Source: Paenibacillus oceani
GTDB taxonomy: Bacteria; Bacillota; Bacilli; Paenibacillales; NBRC-103111
NCBI RefSeq assembly: GCF_014705615.1
Contig: NZ_JACXJA010000029.1
Span: 1 to 64,000 of the forward strand
Direction: 5' to 3'
Length of the DNA stretch: 64,000 nt
The notes under the pieces were generated by a model, which was given only the letters and a program-made list of their open reading frames with translations, ran no database searches and was not told the DNA's origin. Shown here piece after piece: positions 27,601 to 35,787 of the stretch (the first letter of the stretch is position 1; the number at the start of each line of letters is the position of its first letter). The translations under genes and the position numbers were made by a program.

Positions 27601-29019
27601 GCGGAGCAGCTTCGGGACCGGTACGCGATCGGGCTTGCGGAAGCCGCAAGCTGGATCGGCCGCTGGGAAGAGGACGGCACGATCGAACGGTCGCCCTTTG
27701 CCGGCTCCGAGGACGAGAAGCTGTATACGAGCCGCAGCGCCGCGTCCCGGCTGCTGCGGTTTACGATCGGGCAGATGCGGCAAAGGACCGAGCCGGTCGG
27801 GCAGGACCGCTATTGCCGGCTGCTGCTCGACTTGCAGTTCGTCACGCCGGGCAGCCGGCAATCCGGAGGCGCGGGACTTCGCGAAGTGATCGGCAAGCTG
27901 CAGGGTGTGTTTTTGCCGGTGTCCCACTGGGAGTCATTCGTCTTCCCTTCGCGCGTGCCCGACTACAAAAAAGAGATACTTGATTTGTTGTGTGCTTCCG
28001 GGGAAGCCGTCTGGTTCGGCCGGAAAGAGGAAGGGGACAAGGAAGGGAAGGTGGCTTTTTTCCTGACCGAGTCCAAGGAGCTGTATGCGGCTCTGGCCAG
28101 CCGCCCGGAACCGTCCGCCGAACCGGAGCTGCTGGAGCTGCTCCGCGGCAAGGGGGCGAGCTTCCTCACCGCACTGAGCCGGGATACGGGTCTTGCCCCC
28201 TCCCAGCTAATGGAGAAGCTGCTGAGCCTCGTCTGGGAAGGCCGCATCTCGAACGACCAGTTCGCTCCGATCCGGATGCACGGATCTAGCTCGGGTTCAC
28301 GCGCTTCGGCCCGCAAAGGATTCCAGTCCGGACTGGGGCGCTGGTATGCGATCGCGGAGGAGGAGCGGGTCCCGGAGGCGGGGGAGGCGGAGAAAACGGT
28401 CGTCGCCTGGATTCATCATCTGCTGCAAAGCTACGGAGTAATCACGCGCGACATCCTGGCCAGGCATCTGCCGGGAGAGACCGACCGTTTGCAGGATACG
28501 ATCCGCAAGCTGGAAGACTGGGGGATGCTGGCCAAAGGGTTTTGGATCGAAGGGATTCCGTATATGCAAGTGTCGACCACGGATACGATCGACCGGTTAA
28601 GGCAAGCCTCCGGCAGCCGTGCCGGGGAGACGCTCGTCCTGTCGTCTGTCGATCCGGCGAACCCGTACGGGGCGCTGCTCAAGTGGCCGGAGGAACCGGC
28701 CGCCGGCTATGCGCGCAAACCCGGCAATTATTTGGTGTTTCAGGGCGGCAGATGGGTGCTGTGGATCGAGAATAACGGGAAACGGTTCATAACCATGGTT
28801 CGGGGAGAAACGGGCGAAGCGGGCGGAGTCGACAGCGGACTTCTGCTGGAGACGGTGCGGGTGATGCTGAAACAATCGGGTCTACGGAAAATCGTCGTGG
28901 ACAGCTGGGACGGAACGGCCGCCCCGCAAGCGGAGGCGGCCGAAACGTTCAGGAAGATCGGGGCGGAGACGGACCGTAGCGCCTTCGTCCTCTGGCCGAG
29001 CAGCCTTAGAAACGGTTAG
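24637..29019 (+). CDS. lhr: Lhr-like superfamily 2 helicase
   Basis: A 1460-residue helicase, close to the size of long bacterial Lhr. The ATPase core has Walker A APTGSGKT (51-58), motif Ib VTTPES, the DEIH box at 181-184, motif III SATLN, and motif VI QRIGRAGH. The Lhr-specific winged-helix/beta-barrel core follows (about 400-870), including the HGRTDN-like FGRQTNRTW segment. The C-terminal 500 residues are the long extension seen only in full-length bacterial Lhr. Such enzymes unwind DNA and RNA:DNA hybrids 3' to 5' and are linked to DNA repair. No nuclease or ligase partner lies next door. Confidence 0.93.
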   Translation: MGDKQEWDGVPGRDCHPVLAEWFRDKFGQATDIQRSVWDPITSGRHVLLAAPTGSGKTLAGLLPCLNRIVRRRNEPEQREGGVRLLYVTPLKALNNDIYDHLLGFIRELELYGRRHEEKTGEPWTPIRTGVRTGDTTQSTRASMLRNPPDVLVTTPESLYILLASERARQTLRTVEQIIVDEIHDLAEDKRGMHLSVTLERLEHLCGRPVQRIGVSATLNPMERVAQYLGGWSGNGPDLTPAGASPGNRPVTIVQSAMAKTFDVSVTMTEVQSMPGRRSDIWTVIAGRLLELMEDSRSVLIFVNNRRLCERVTLHLNDMVGLEMARSHHGSVSREKRLETERALKSGELRCLVATSSLELGIDVGHVDLVIQIDSPLSAASGIQRIGRAGHSVGDVSRGVILARHRGQLAECAVLAREITARRIEAIRIPEGTIDVFCQQAAAMVAVQEWQLDELLAVVARSDSFRNVSRERMTEALRMLAGYYPHCRPLIEWDRESGTLRPLRQTSSAVLTGAGTIPQSSAYPVYHADSRVHIGELDEEYIHESRVGDVFQLGTASYRIASIKGDRIYASEVTGNAFSEIPFWRGDGLGRSYELSRKVGALLGELDERAGREAGSATASWLTAEYRLDLHAAEALVHYVDAQRSACAVPSHRKIVVEHYEDELKRHHLVIHTVFGRQTNRTWMLALQRWMETRVTTKISSTVRDNGIEFMFQDWDPAFERVWMSVGEDNLEELLGESIPSSPLFGVTFRHMAQTSLLLARGFSRIPLWQQRLRSERLLEESLPYAARFPLVQETMRVCLQETLEPERVRELFRGIRDGALEVEVKRSGYPSPFAAQFTWDFVNVLMYESDAVSKDIQYRLLSVSKELAGQFFEPSAFQSLMDAEEAQAWIDDGGYGNIPSADRLQRLLKRQGDLSQSEIRSRLGDDNPAEEALAELKRRGAIRDVKIGGERRWISSDEADTYRSFPEDPESASFVLRRYAERQIAFTAEQLRDRYAIGLAEAASWIGRWEEDGTIERSPFAGSEDEKLYTSRSAASRLLRFTIGQMRQRTEPVGQDRYCRLLLDLQFVTPGSRQSGGAGLREVIGKLQGVFLPVSHWESFVFPSRVPDYKKEILDLLCASGEAVWFGRKEEGDKEGKVAFFLTESKELYAALASRPEPSAEPELLELLRGKGASFLTALSRDTGLAPSQLMEKLLSLVWEGRISNDQFAPIRMHGSSSGSRASARKGFQSGLGRWYAIAEEERVPEAGEAEKTVVAWIHHLLQSYGVITRDILARHLPGETDRLQDTIRKLEDWGMLAKGFWIEGIPYMQVSTTDTIDRLRQASGSRAGETLVLSSVDPANPYGALLKWPEEPAAGYARKPGNYLVFQGGRWVLWIENNGKRFITMVRGETGEAGGVDSGLLLETVRVMLKQSGLRKIVVDSWDGTAAPQAEAAETFRKIGAETDRSAFVLWPSSLRNG

Positions 29020-29047
29020 GCACTTCCGCGGATCAAAAGCGGGCTCA

Positions 29048-29257
29048 TTATGTGGCCGGCACCATGCCGGACGCCAATATGTAGCTGAATACGGCGATCC
29101 CGGTGACTCCCAGTACGAAAAATACGATTCCCGAACGTTTCCTCAGTTGGAACATGCGGAGTATGCCTAGCGAGAGCATGGATAGGATAAACATCAGAAA
29201 GACGGCAACCGTGATAAAAAAGGCCGGCGACAAGCCGGAAATGTTGACAACGCTCAT
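29048..29257 (-). CDS. Small two-helix membrane protein
   Basis: A 69-residue protein with two hydrophobic segments (about 9-31 and 42-64) joined by a basic loop (RMFQLRKRSG), so both termini should face outward. ATG 29257 has an AAGGATG ribosome binding site, and the longer frame upstream overlaps it without membrane character. It lies between Lhr and the LacI regulator and runs in the same direction as the latter. The function is unknown. Confidence 0.65.
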   Translation of the reverse strand: MSVVNISGLSPAFFITVAVFLMFILSMLSLGILRMFQLRKRSGIVFFVLGVTGIAVFSYILASGMVPAT

Positions 29258-29295
29258 GAAGAAACATCCTTTCAGGGTTAAGTGCGAAAATGGGG

Positions 29296-30315
29296 TCAAG
29301 AGGACGGCTGACGCGGCTTGCCGGTCGACTTGCGGACGATCATCTCCGAAGGGAACCGGACGACCTGCCGCTCCTCACCGTCTTTACGGTTAATCCGGTC
29401 CACGAGCAGTTGAATGCCGCGGTAACCGAACTCGTAGGCAGGCTGAACCGCAACGGTAAGAAACGGGTCGAGTCTGGAGGCGAGTCCGACGTCTTCGAAG
29501 CAGGCGACGGACATCTGTTCCGGAACGCCGATTCCTTTGTCCCGCAGACAGGCGATGACGCTGACCGCCAGCACGTTGTTGGCGGCGAATATGGCGGTTG
29601 GCGGCTCGGACAGCGCCAGGATACGGTCCAGGAGGTCGGAATCGTCAAAATGGTTGAACCTGCATTCCATCACCAGTTCCGGATCGTAGCGGATGCCATG
29701 CTTCAGCAGCGCTTCCCGGTAGCCGGAGCTGCGTTCCCGGGCCGTAGACACCGTAGAACTGCCGTTGACGAATGCGATCCGCTTGTGGCCGAGCGAGATC
29801 AGATGCTCGGTCAGCCGGAGCGCTCCGTCACGGTTGTCGCCCAGCACCATATCGGCTTCCACGCCGGGCACTTCGCGGTCGATCAGCACGAAAGGGATCT
29901 GGTGCAGCCTCAGCATCGCGAGATGTTCCGCTGACGCATCCGACGACGGAGCGAACAGCAGCCCGTCCACCCGCGTAGAGAGCACCATGTCCACATACTC
30001 TCTTTCCTTGGACAGGTTTTCGTCGCTGTTGCCGAACAAGAGCTTGTACCCGAGCTTCAGAGCGGCGTCCTCCGCGCCGCGCGCAAGCGTCGTGAAGAAC
30101 GGGTTCGTGATATCGGTAATCAGGAGCGACAGCATCTTCGTCTCCTGCTTCACCAGACTGCGCGCCGTCGAATTCGGGACGTAGTTCATCTCCTGCATGA
30201 TTCGTTTGACCTTTTCCCGTGTATTGGCGCTGATTCTTCCGGAGTTGTTGATCACCCGGGACACCGTCATTGCGGAAACGTTCGCTTGCTTGGCGATATC
30301 GTAAATCGTTACCAT
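29296..30315 (-). CDS. LacI family transcriptional regulator
   Basis: A 339-residue repressor. The helix-turn-helix covers about residues 2-46 (YDIAKQANVSAMTVSRVINN), followed by the hinge helix (VPNSTARSLVKQ) and a periplasmic-binding-protein-like sensor domain (about 60-330). It would bind a sugar or related metabolite. It diverges from the aldehyde dehydrogenase gene at 30408 with 92 bases between the starts, so that gene is a natural target. I did not find a convincing LacI-type palindrome in this gap. A different regulator of the same family lies at 46316. Confidence 0.92.
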   Translation of the reverse strand: MVTIYDIAKQANVSAMTVSRVINNSGRISANTREKVKRIMQEMNYVPNSTARSLVKQETKMLSLLITDITNPFFTTLARGAEDAALKLGYKLLFGNSDENLSKEREYVDMVLSTRVDGLLFAPSSDASAEHLAMLRLHQIPFVLIDREVPGVEADMVLGDNRDGALRLTEHLISLGHKRIAFVNGSSTVSTARERSSGYREALLKHGIRYDPELVMECRFNHFDDSDLLDRILALSEPPTAIFAANNVLAVSVIACLRDKGIGVPEQMSVACFEDVGLASRLDPFLTVAVQPAYEFGYRGIQLLVDRINRKDGEERQVVRFPSEMIVRKSTGKPRQPSS

Positions 30316-30407
30316 ACGACCGTCCTTCGATTTATAGTCTCTATTATTGTAGTGAATTATTGAAGCTGCGGCAAGGCTTCAATCATCTCTTGAAAGGAAG
30401 AAGCGCG

Positions 30408-31781
30408 ATGGAAATCACCATAGAGGAGCTTGTCAGCCGCCAGAAGTCGTATTATGACAGCGGTATTACGAAAGATATCCGTTTCCGTCTCGATATGCTG
30501 CAGAAGCTGAGAGAGGCGATTCGAGGGGCCGAAGACCGCATATTCGAAGCGCTCAAACACGATTTGAACAAACCGAAGGCGGAGGCGTACGGTTCGGAAA
30601 TCGGCTTCCTGCTTGCGGAGATCACGTTCGTAATGAAGCGTGCGGCGGCCTGGGCCAAGCCGAAGAAAGCCAAGACGCCCTGGTTGCTGCTCGGCAGCAA
30701 AAGCAGCATCGTCCCGGAGCCTTACGGAACGGCGCTTATCATATCGCCGTGGAACTACCCGGTTCAACTGACGTTCGCCCCGCTGATCGCGGCGATAGCC
30801 GCAGGCAATACGGCGGTGCTGAAGCCGTCGGAGCTTACGCCCGTGGTATCGTCGCTGATCGCCGATATCGTGCGGAATACGTTCGATCCGAGGTATGTCG
30901 CGGTCGTTGAAGGGGACGCCGAGGTTACCGGCCGGCTGCTCCGGCAGCCGTTCGACTGTATGTTTTTTACCGGCAGCACGCGCGTCGGGTCGATCGTCGC
31001 CCAGGAGGCGGCCAAAAGGCTGATCCCCGTAACGCTGGAGCTTGGCGGCAAAAGCCCCTGTATCGTGCATCGCGATGCCGATCTGTTGCTGGCTGCCCGC
31101 CGGATCGCATTCGGCAAATTTACGAATGCCGGCCAGACGTGCGTCGCTCCCGATTATGTATGGGTCCACCGGGAGGTGAAGGCGGAGCTGATTGACCGGC
31201 TGCGCCAGACGGTCGAGCAGTTTTACGGGAAAGATCCGGTCCGGAACGTCAACTATCCGAAAATTGTAAACGAGCGGCATTTCCAGCGCTTAAGCCGTTA
31301 TTTGCAGCAAGGAACCGTCGCCTTCGGCGGGGAAACCGATACGCTGCTGTATAAGATTGCGCCGACCGTGATGGAAGACGTTCCCCTGGATGCGGAGTCG
31401 ATGCAGGATGAAATATTCGGCCCGATTCTTCCGGTCTTCGAATACGGGGAGCTGGATGAGGCGATCCGTTTCGTTCTCGGCAAGCCGAAGCCGCTTGCGC
31501 TTTATTTGTTTACCGGGGAAGAAGCGGTCCAGAACAACGTTCTCTCGCGAATCTCGTTCGGCGGCGGCTGCATCAACGATACGCTGATGCATTTGTCCAG
31601 CCCGTATTTGCCGTTCGGCGGCGTTGGGGAGAGCGGGACGGGGAGCTACCACGGGGAATACGGCTTCCGCGCCTTCTCGCATTATAAGAGCGTGCTGAAG
31701 CAGACGACCGCGTTCGATCTGCCGTTCCGTTATCCGTCATCGAAGACCGGCTACCGGATGATGCGCAAATGGATGAAATAA
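30408..31781 (+). CDS. NAD(P)-dependent aldehyde dehydrogenase, class 3 type
   Basis: A 457-residue dehydrogenase that oxidises aldehydes to acids. Its length matches class-3 fatty or aromatic aldehyde dehydrogenases (YwdH-like). The Rossmann fold has FTGSTRVGS. The general-base Glu is in LELGGKSP and the nucleophile is Cys245 in NAGQTCVAPD. The C-terminal SPYLPFGGVGESGTGSYHG and a basic hydrophobic tail are typical of this class. ATG 30408 follows GAAAGGAAG; the frame extends upstream without a usable start site. It is divergent from the LacI regulator. Confidence 0.93.
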   Translation: MEITIEELVSRQKSYYDSGITKDIRFRLDMLQKLREAIRGAEDRIFEALKHDLNKPKAEAYGSEIGFLLAEITFVMKRAAAWAKPKKAKTPWLLLGSKSSIVPEPYGTALIISPWNYPVQLTFAPLIAAIAAGNTAVLKPSELTPVVSSLIADIVRNTFDPRYVAVVEGDAEVTGRLLRQPFDCMFFTGSTRVGSIVAQEAAKRLIPVTLELGGKSPCIVHRDADLLLAARRIAFGKFTNAGQTCVAPDYVWVHREVKAELIDRLRQTVEQFYGKDPVRNVNYPKIVNERHFQRLSRYLQQGTVAFGGETDTLLYKIAPTVMEDVPLDAESMQDEIFGPILPVFEYGELDEAIRFVLGKPKPLALYLFTGEEAVQNNVLSRISFGGGCINDTLMHLSSPYLPFGGVGESGTGSYHGEYGFRAFSHYKSVLKQTTAFDLPFRYPSSKTGYRMMRKWMK

Positions 31782-31794
31782 TTTAAAATCAGTC

Positions 31795-31823
31795 TGGAAA
31801 TGAGAACATTTGTACGCTATAAT
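31795..31823 (+). promoter_or_regulatory. Promoter of the sigma-factor gene
   Basis: TGGAAA (31795-31800), a 17-bp spacer and a perfect TATAAT (31818-31823). Transcription would begin near 31830, ahead of GGAGGCG and the TTG start at 31866. Confidence 0.6.
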
Positions 31824-31865
31824 GGGATATATTGGTTGACGACCCGTTATGGAGGCGGATACATA

Positions 31866-32606
31866 TTGGATACGAAACGACTTGAGCGTTCCGGCTTCGG
31901 ACCGTCTGCTCCGATGGAGCGGTTCGATCAGCTTAGGCCGGAACTGATGAGGTATTGTCTGAAAATAACGCGCTGCCGCTGGGACGCCGAAGATTTGCTG
32001 CAGGAAGCGACGATCCGGGTGATCCGTTCGCTTGAGGCGAATCCGGGCCGTGCGCTGTCCAAATCGTTTCTGTACCGGATCGCCGCGAATATGTGGATCG
32101 ATCAGCTGCGGAAAAAGCGGCTTGTTTCTGAGCCGCTGGACGAGGAGCACGACCGTCTCGCCGTCCCGGAGACCGAGTTCGATACCCGGGAGCTTCTGGA
32201 GGTGCTGGCCGATCGGCTGTCGCCCAAATATTTGGTCATTTTGCTGCTGATGGACGTATTTGATTTTACCGCCAAAGAGACGGCATACCTCCTGACCGCA
32301 ACGGAAGGCTCGGTCCAGATTACGATCAGCCGCGCCCGCTCCAAGCTGAAATCGCTTTCTTGCGACCGCTGCGGGGAGCGGGGACACGTCGCGAAGAGAC
32401 GCTGCGGAGAAGTTCCGATTGCGGGAGGGCGCGGCTTCGAATCGCTTGTCGAGGCGTTCCGCAACCGGGACCCGCTGGCGATTTATTCGGCATACGTCGA
32501 GCTGTCGGGCAAGGGGAACCGCGTACCCCACGTCAAGACGACGGCAGGGAAGCTGTTTTTGACGTTCGGCCCCTCTGACGGCAGTAGGCGGATTGTAAGT
32601 TCCTGA
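31866..32606 (+). CDS. ECF-type sigma factor with Cys-rich extension
   Basis: A 246-residue sigma-70 family protein. Region 2 (about 20-85; CRWDAEDLLQEATIRVIRSL and FLYRIAANMWIDQLRKKR) binds core polymerase and the -10 element. Region 4 (about 120-170; FTAKETAYLLTATEGSVQIT) binds the -35. The C-terminal extension of about 75 residues starts with CDRCGERGHVAKRRC, a zinc-knuckle-like cluster, and may act as a built-in control domain. TTG 31866 is preceded by GGAGGCG. No anti-sigma gene is adjacent; a Nudix gene follows by 28 bases. Confidence 0.82.
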   Translation: MDTKRLERSGFGPSAPMERFDQLRPELMRYCLKITRCRWDAEDLLQEATIRVIRSLEANPGRALSKSFLYRIAANMWIDQLRKKRLVSEPLDEEHDRLAVPETEFDTRELLEVLADRLSPKYLVILLLMDVFDFTAKETAYLLTATEGSVQITISRARSKLKSLSCDRCGERGHVAKRRCGEVPIAGGRGFESLVEAFRNRDPLAIYSAYVELSGKGNRVPHVKTTAGKLFLTFGPSDGSRRIVSS

Positions 32607-32634
32607 TGGAAGCACGGGGGAGAGGAGGAGTCAT

Positions 32635-33096
32635 ATGGCGGAAGTGAAGCTGTACGAGGCGGATTCGCCGGTTATCGGAACAAAGTGCGACTATGTCGTC
32701 ATAATCCCCAGGCACAACGGCAAGTGGCTGTTGTCGCGCCACGCCCGGCGGGATACGTGGGAGTTCGCCGGAGGCCGGATCGAACCGGGAGAGACGCCGG
32801 AACAAGCGGCCCGCAGGGAATTGTACGAAGAGACGGGCGTTGTGAGCTGCCGGCTGTTTACGATAGCCGCGTATTCCGTTACGTTCTCGGGCAAGCCGGA
32901 GAGCTTCGGGATGCTCTACTACGCGGAAGCTTCGGCGCCGGGACCGCTGCCACCCTACGAGATGGCGGAAGTTGCGCTGCTGGAGCGAATTCCCGAGCGG
33001 CTCACATATCCGGCTATCTATCCCGTCCTTCTTCGCAAAGTGCGGGAAATGCTGGAGAGCGCCGGACCCCCCGAGCTTGGCGGCACCGTTTATTAG
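32635..33096 (+). CDS. Nudix hydrolase
   Basis: A 153-residue pyrophosphohydrolase. The Nudix box is intact (GGRIEPGETPEQAARRELYE, then ETGV), matching Gx5Ex7REUxEExGU, so divalent metal binding is expected. The likely substrates are nucleoside diphosphates linked to another group. The exact one cannot be read. ATG 32635 has GAGAGGAGG upstream. It is 28 bases after the sigma factor stop and probably in the same operon. Confidence 0.9.
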   Translation: MAEVKLYEADSPVIGTKCDYVVIIPRHNGKWLLSRHARRDTWEFAGGRIEPGETPEQAARRELYEETGVVSCRLFTIAAYSVTFSGKPESFGMLYYAEASAPGPLPPYEMAEVALLERIPERLTYPAIYPVLLRKVREMLESAGPPELGGTVY

Positions 33097-33217
33097 AGAC
33101 TATTTATGGACTTGTCCCTTGTTCCCGTTTGGTTGTTAGAATGTCCGTTTTGTAATAGACTAAGAAGTAGGAGCTGCGGGATTGCAGCGATTATGGCCGT
33201 TTTACGGGAGGATCGTC

Positions 33218-34111
33218 ATGAACGCCCATCTGTTGCATTTTAAAGATCAATTGACGGACGATTTCCAATTCAAGTTTATCAGACACAAAGGACTCAAATT
33301 CCAGCAGTCGCTTCATATGCACGATTACATTCAGATTGCGTACGTCGTCAGAGGCGTGGGCAACCATCACTTTCTCGATAAAACGCTTACCGTCGGAAAA
33401 GGCGATCTGTTTATTATTCCGCCTTTGAAAGCGCATAGCATTAATACGATAGACGGTAAAGAATTGGAATTTGTCCTGCTGGACTTTATGCCGGCGTTTC
33501 TCGGTGACCATCTGAGACCGTTTTCACGTTCCGTTTTCCATCATGTCACCCAGTTCGAGAAGTCGGGAACTTCTTCGGAATGGCTGCAGCCGTGGCTGCA
33601 CATCTCCCAGGACAAGCAACTGCTGGTCGAACAGCTGCTTCAGGATATTCAGGAGGAGATTGAGGAGCGGGAGGAAGGCTATGAGTTTTCCGTTCAGATC
33701 AACGTAGTCAAGCTGCTGATCCTGATCGACCGCGAATTCCGCAAAACCGAGCGCCAGCGTCATCAAGCCGCCTGCCAGAAGCCGCAATATCAGCAGTTCC
33801 AGGATGTGGTCCGTCATATTCATGAAAATTACGGACAGGATATTCCGCTCGAACAGGGCGCTTATATTGCCAATATGACGCCGGCCTACTTCAGCCATCT
33901 GTTTAAGAAGGCGACCGGGCAGACATTCGTCGAATATCTTCACGAGGTACGGATCGAGCGGGCCAAGGAGCTAATCCGGCTTGGTGTGCATACGATGACG
34001 CAGATCTGCTTCCAAGTCGGCTTCCGGCATCTGAGCCATTTCATCCGTACGTTCAAGAAACGGACCGGCCTCACTCCGACCGAATACAAAAAATCGGTGA
34101 TGAATAACTAA
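33218..34111 (+). CDS. AraC family regulator with cupin sensor
   Basis: A 297-residue regulator. An N-terminal cupin-like ligand domain (about 15-110; HDYIQIAYVVRGVGNHHF, then GDLFIIPP) is followed by the C-terminal AraC double helix-turn-helix (about 195-292; MTPAYFSHLFKKATGQTFVE and ICFQVGFRHLSHFIRTFK). ATG 33218 has GGGAGGAT upstream. The oxidoreductase gene at 34456 follows in the same direction and is a plausible target. Between the two lies a candidate structured RNA. Confidence 0.93.
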   Translation: MNAHLLHFKDQLTDDFQFKFIRHKGLKFQQSLHMHDYIQIAYVVRGVGNHHFLDKTLTVGKGDLFIIPPLKAHSINTIDGKELEFVLLDFMPAFLGDHLRPFSRSVFHHVTQFEKSGTSSEWLQPWLHISQDKQLLVEQLLQDIQEEIEEREEGYEFSVQINVVKLLILIDREFRKTERQRHQAACQKPQYQQFQDVVRHIHENYGQDIPLEQGAYIANMTPAYFSHLFKKATGQTFVEYLHEVRIERAKELIRLGVHTMTQICFQVGFRHLSHFIRTFKKRTGLTPTEYKKSVMNN

Positions 34112-34121
34112 AAAATGCGAG

Positions 34122-34276
34122 TTTAAAAAGTCCGGTTTTCAGCACCCAGAAGATGGGATGAAGCTAGGAGATGAGGAGCGGAGCGCAGATGGAAGCTTTT
34201 GTGAGCACCGGAAGTTCCGGCTGAATTTCATATTTGATGTCGAGTAGGCTTCGTGATCAAAAGCGGATTTTTTGAA
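34122..34276 (+). ncRNA. Candidate structured RNA closed by a 13-bp terminal stem
   Basis: TTTAAAAAGTCCG (34122-34134) pairs along its full length with CGGATTTTTTGAA (34264-34276), with two G-U pairs. Inside, GCTTTTG (34195-34201) pairs with CAAAAGC (34258-34264, sharing its last base with the outer stem), CCCA (34145-34148) pairs with TGGG (34154-34157), and CCGGA (34208-34212) pairs with TCCGG (34216-34220). The 3' arm carries a T-run, so the element could double as the terminator of the AraC gene. No protein frame spans it. It does not match the riboswitch classes I can recall. Pairings are by eye. Confidence 0.5.
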
Positions 34277-34455
34277 TATCCTCTAAAAATAAATCAATCG
34301 TAATAATAAAATAGTGCAAGAGATGCCAGCCGTTACGCGTTATAGTACGTGTAGCGGTGTTGTTTTTCGATAAGGAATTGTGCTTTGCCGGTTTGAAGGG
34401 GCGAATGAGCTTTCCTTACCAATTTTGTCAACTTAAAAGGAGTCGAACTCAAGCC

Positions 34456-35532
34456 ATGAGTATTTTAAAGGTGGGTATTATCGGACAAGGTCGTAGCGGT
34501 CGCAACATTCACGGCAACCAGCTGATCCGGATGTCTGACAAGTTTAAGATTACTGCAGTAGCTGACGGAATGGAAGACCGCCGCATCCGCGCGGAGAAGG
34601 AATATGGCTGCAAAGCGTATGCTAGCTATGAGGAAATGGTTGCGAACGAAGACTTAGATCTCGTCGTAAACGCTTCCCCAAGCGATTTGCACTATCCGAT
34701 CTCGCTCGACCTGCTCCAAAAAGGATTCAACGTGCTTTGCGAGAAGCCGCTTGCCAAAACGCCTGAAGAAGTGGACAACCTGATTGCCGCTTCGAAAGCA
34801 TCCGGCAAAGTATTGGCTGTATTTCAGCAGTCCCGCTACATGCCGGCATTTTTGAAAATGCGCGAAATTATCGATTCCGGCGTGCTCGGCCGCATTGTAC
34901 AAGTTGACTTTACGAATAACGGATTTGCCCGCCGCTGGGACTGGCAGACGCTGCAAGAAAATAACGGCGGAAACCTGCTCAACACGGGCCCACATCCGGT
35001 AGACCAGGCGCTGCAACTGTTCGGAACGGACATCATGCCTCAGATTACTTGCATCATGGACCGGGCGAACACGTTCGGCGACGCCGAAGATTATGTGAAA
35101 ATCATTATGCGCGGACAGGGACGTCCGACGATCGATCTGGAGATCTCGTCCTGCTCGACATATCCGAGACCGCAATTTACGATCCAAGGAACGAACGGCG
35201 GCTTGACGGGCAATACCCAGAAGCTGCAATGGAAATATTTCAAGTCGGAAGAAGCGCCTCATCAAGAACTGACCCGCGGTCCGCTGTTTAATGCCAATGG
35301 CGATCCTGCTTATTGCAGCGAGACGCTGACTTGGTACGAGGATTCGTGGCAGTATGCGGCGGTTGAAGGTCTGTCGATGTTCGACAACAACACGGCGTCG
35401 CTGTATTCGATGCTTCACAATTCGCTGACGACTGGTGCAGAGCTCGAAATTACGCCGGAGCAAGTTCGCCAGCAGATGGCTGTTATGGCAGAATGCCGCC
35501 GTCAAAATCCGCATGTTTATGCGAACGGCTAA
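34456..35532 (+). CDS. Gfo/Idh/MocA family oxidoreductase
   Basis: A 358-residue NAD(P)-dependent dehydrogenase of sugars or inositol-like compounds. The Rossmann nucleotide motif is GIIGQGRSG near the N-terminus, and the EKP motif of this family is in CEKPLAKTP. The C-terminal domain is the beta-sheet substrate domain, with TGPHPVDQAL carrying the expected catalytic His. The ATG at 34456 has AAAAGGAG at 34435-34442, a slightly long spacing. It stands alone and ends at a strong terminator. Confidence 0.93.
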   Translation: MSILKVGIIGQGRSGRNIHGNQLIRMSDKFKITAVADGMEDRRIRAEKEYGCKAYASYEEMVANEDLDLVVNASPSDLHYPISLDLLQKGFNVLCEKPLAKTPEEVDNLIAASKASGKVLAVFQQSRYMPAFLKMREIIDSGVLGRIVQVDFTNNGFARRWDWQTLQENNGGNLLNTGPHPVDQALQLFGTDIMPQITCIMDRANTFGDAEDYVKIIMRGQGRPTIDLEISSCSTYPRPQFTIQGTNGGLTGNTQKLQWKYFKSEEAPHQELTRGPLFNANGDPAYCSETLTWYEDSWQYAAVEGLSMFDNNTASLYSMLHNSLTTGAELEITPEQVRQQMAVMAECRRQNPHVYANG

Positions 35533-35546
35533 ATCGAGATAGAAGG

Positions 35547-35584
35547 GCCCCAGACCGCTTGATGAAGCGGATCTGGGGCTTTTT
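35547..35584 (+). terminator. Terminator of the oxidoreductase gene
   Basis: GCCCCAGA and CCGCTT (35547-35560) pair with AAGCGG and TCTGGGGC (35565-35579), followed by TTTTT. Confidence 0.9.
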
Positions 35585-35670
35585 GAAATCTGCAGAAAGT
35601 TTAAGTTCTTTATCGTGTTAAAGGGAAGGGTTGTCTTACTTGGCGTTAGTGAACGTATATTCAGGTTCGA

Positions 35671-35691
35671 CGACTAACGACTAACGACTAA
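35671..35691. repeat. Three tandem CGACTAA heptamers
   Basis: CGACTAA is repeated three times without interruption, then continues as CGAATCG. It lies in noncoding sequence. Confidence 0.8.
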
Positions 35692-35749
35692 CGAATCGTA
35701 TCGCGCTTATGGCTGGAAAACGGCGTTATTCCGGGCTTAACGAATCTGG

Positions 35750-35787
35750 GGATCGTTATCGAACCCGAAAGCGGAAAATAACGATCC
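35750..35787. repeat. Ten-base perfect inverted repeat
   Basis: GGATCGTTAT (35750-35759) and ATAACGATCC (35778-35787) are exact reverse complements across 18 bases. Several imperfect copies of the ATAACGA word lie around it. Confidence 0.7.
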
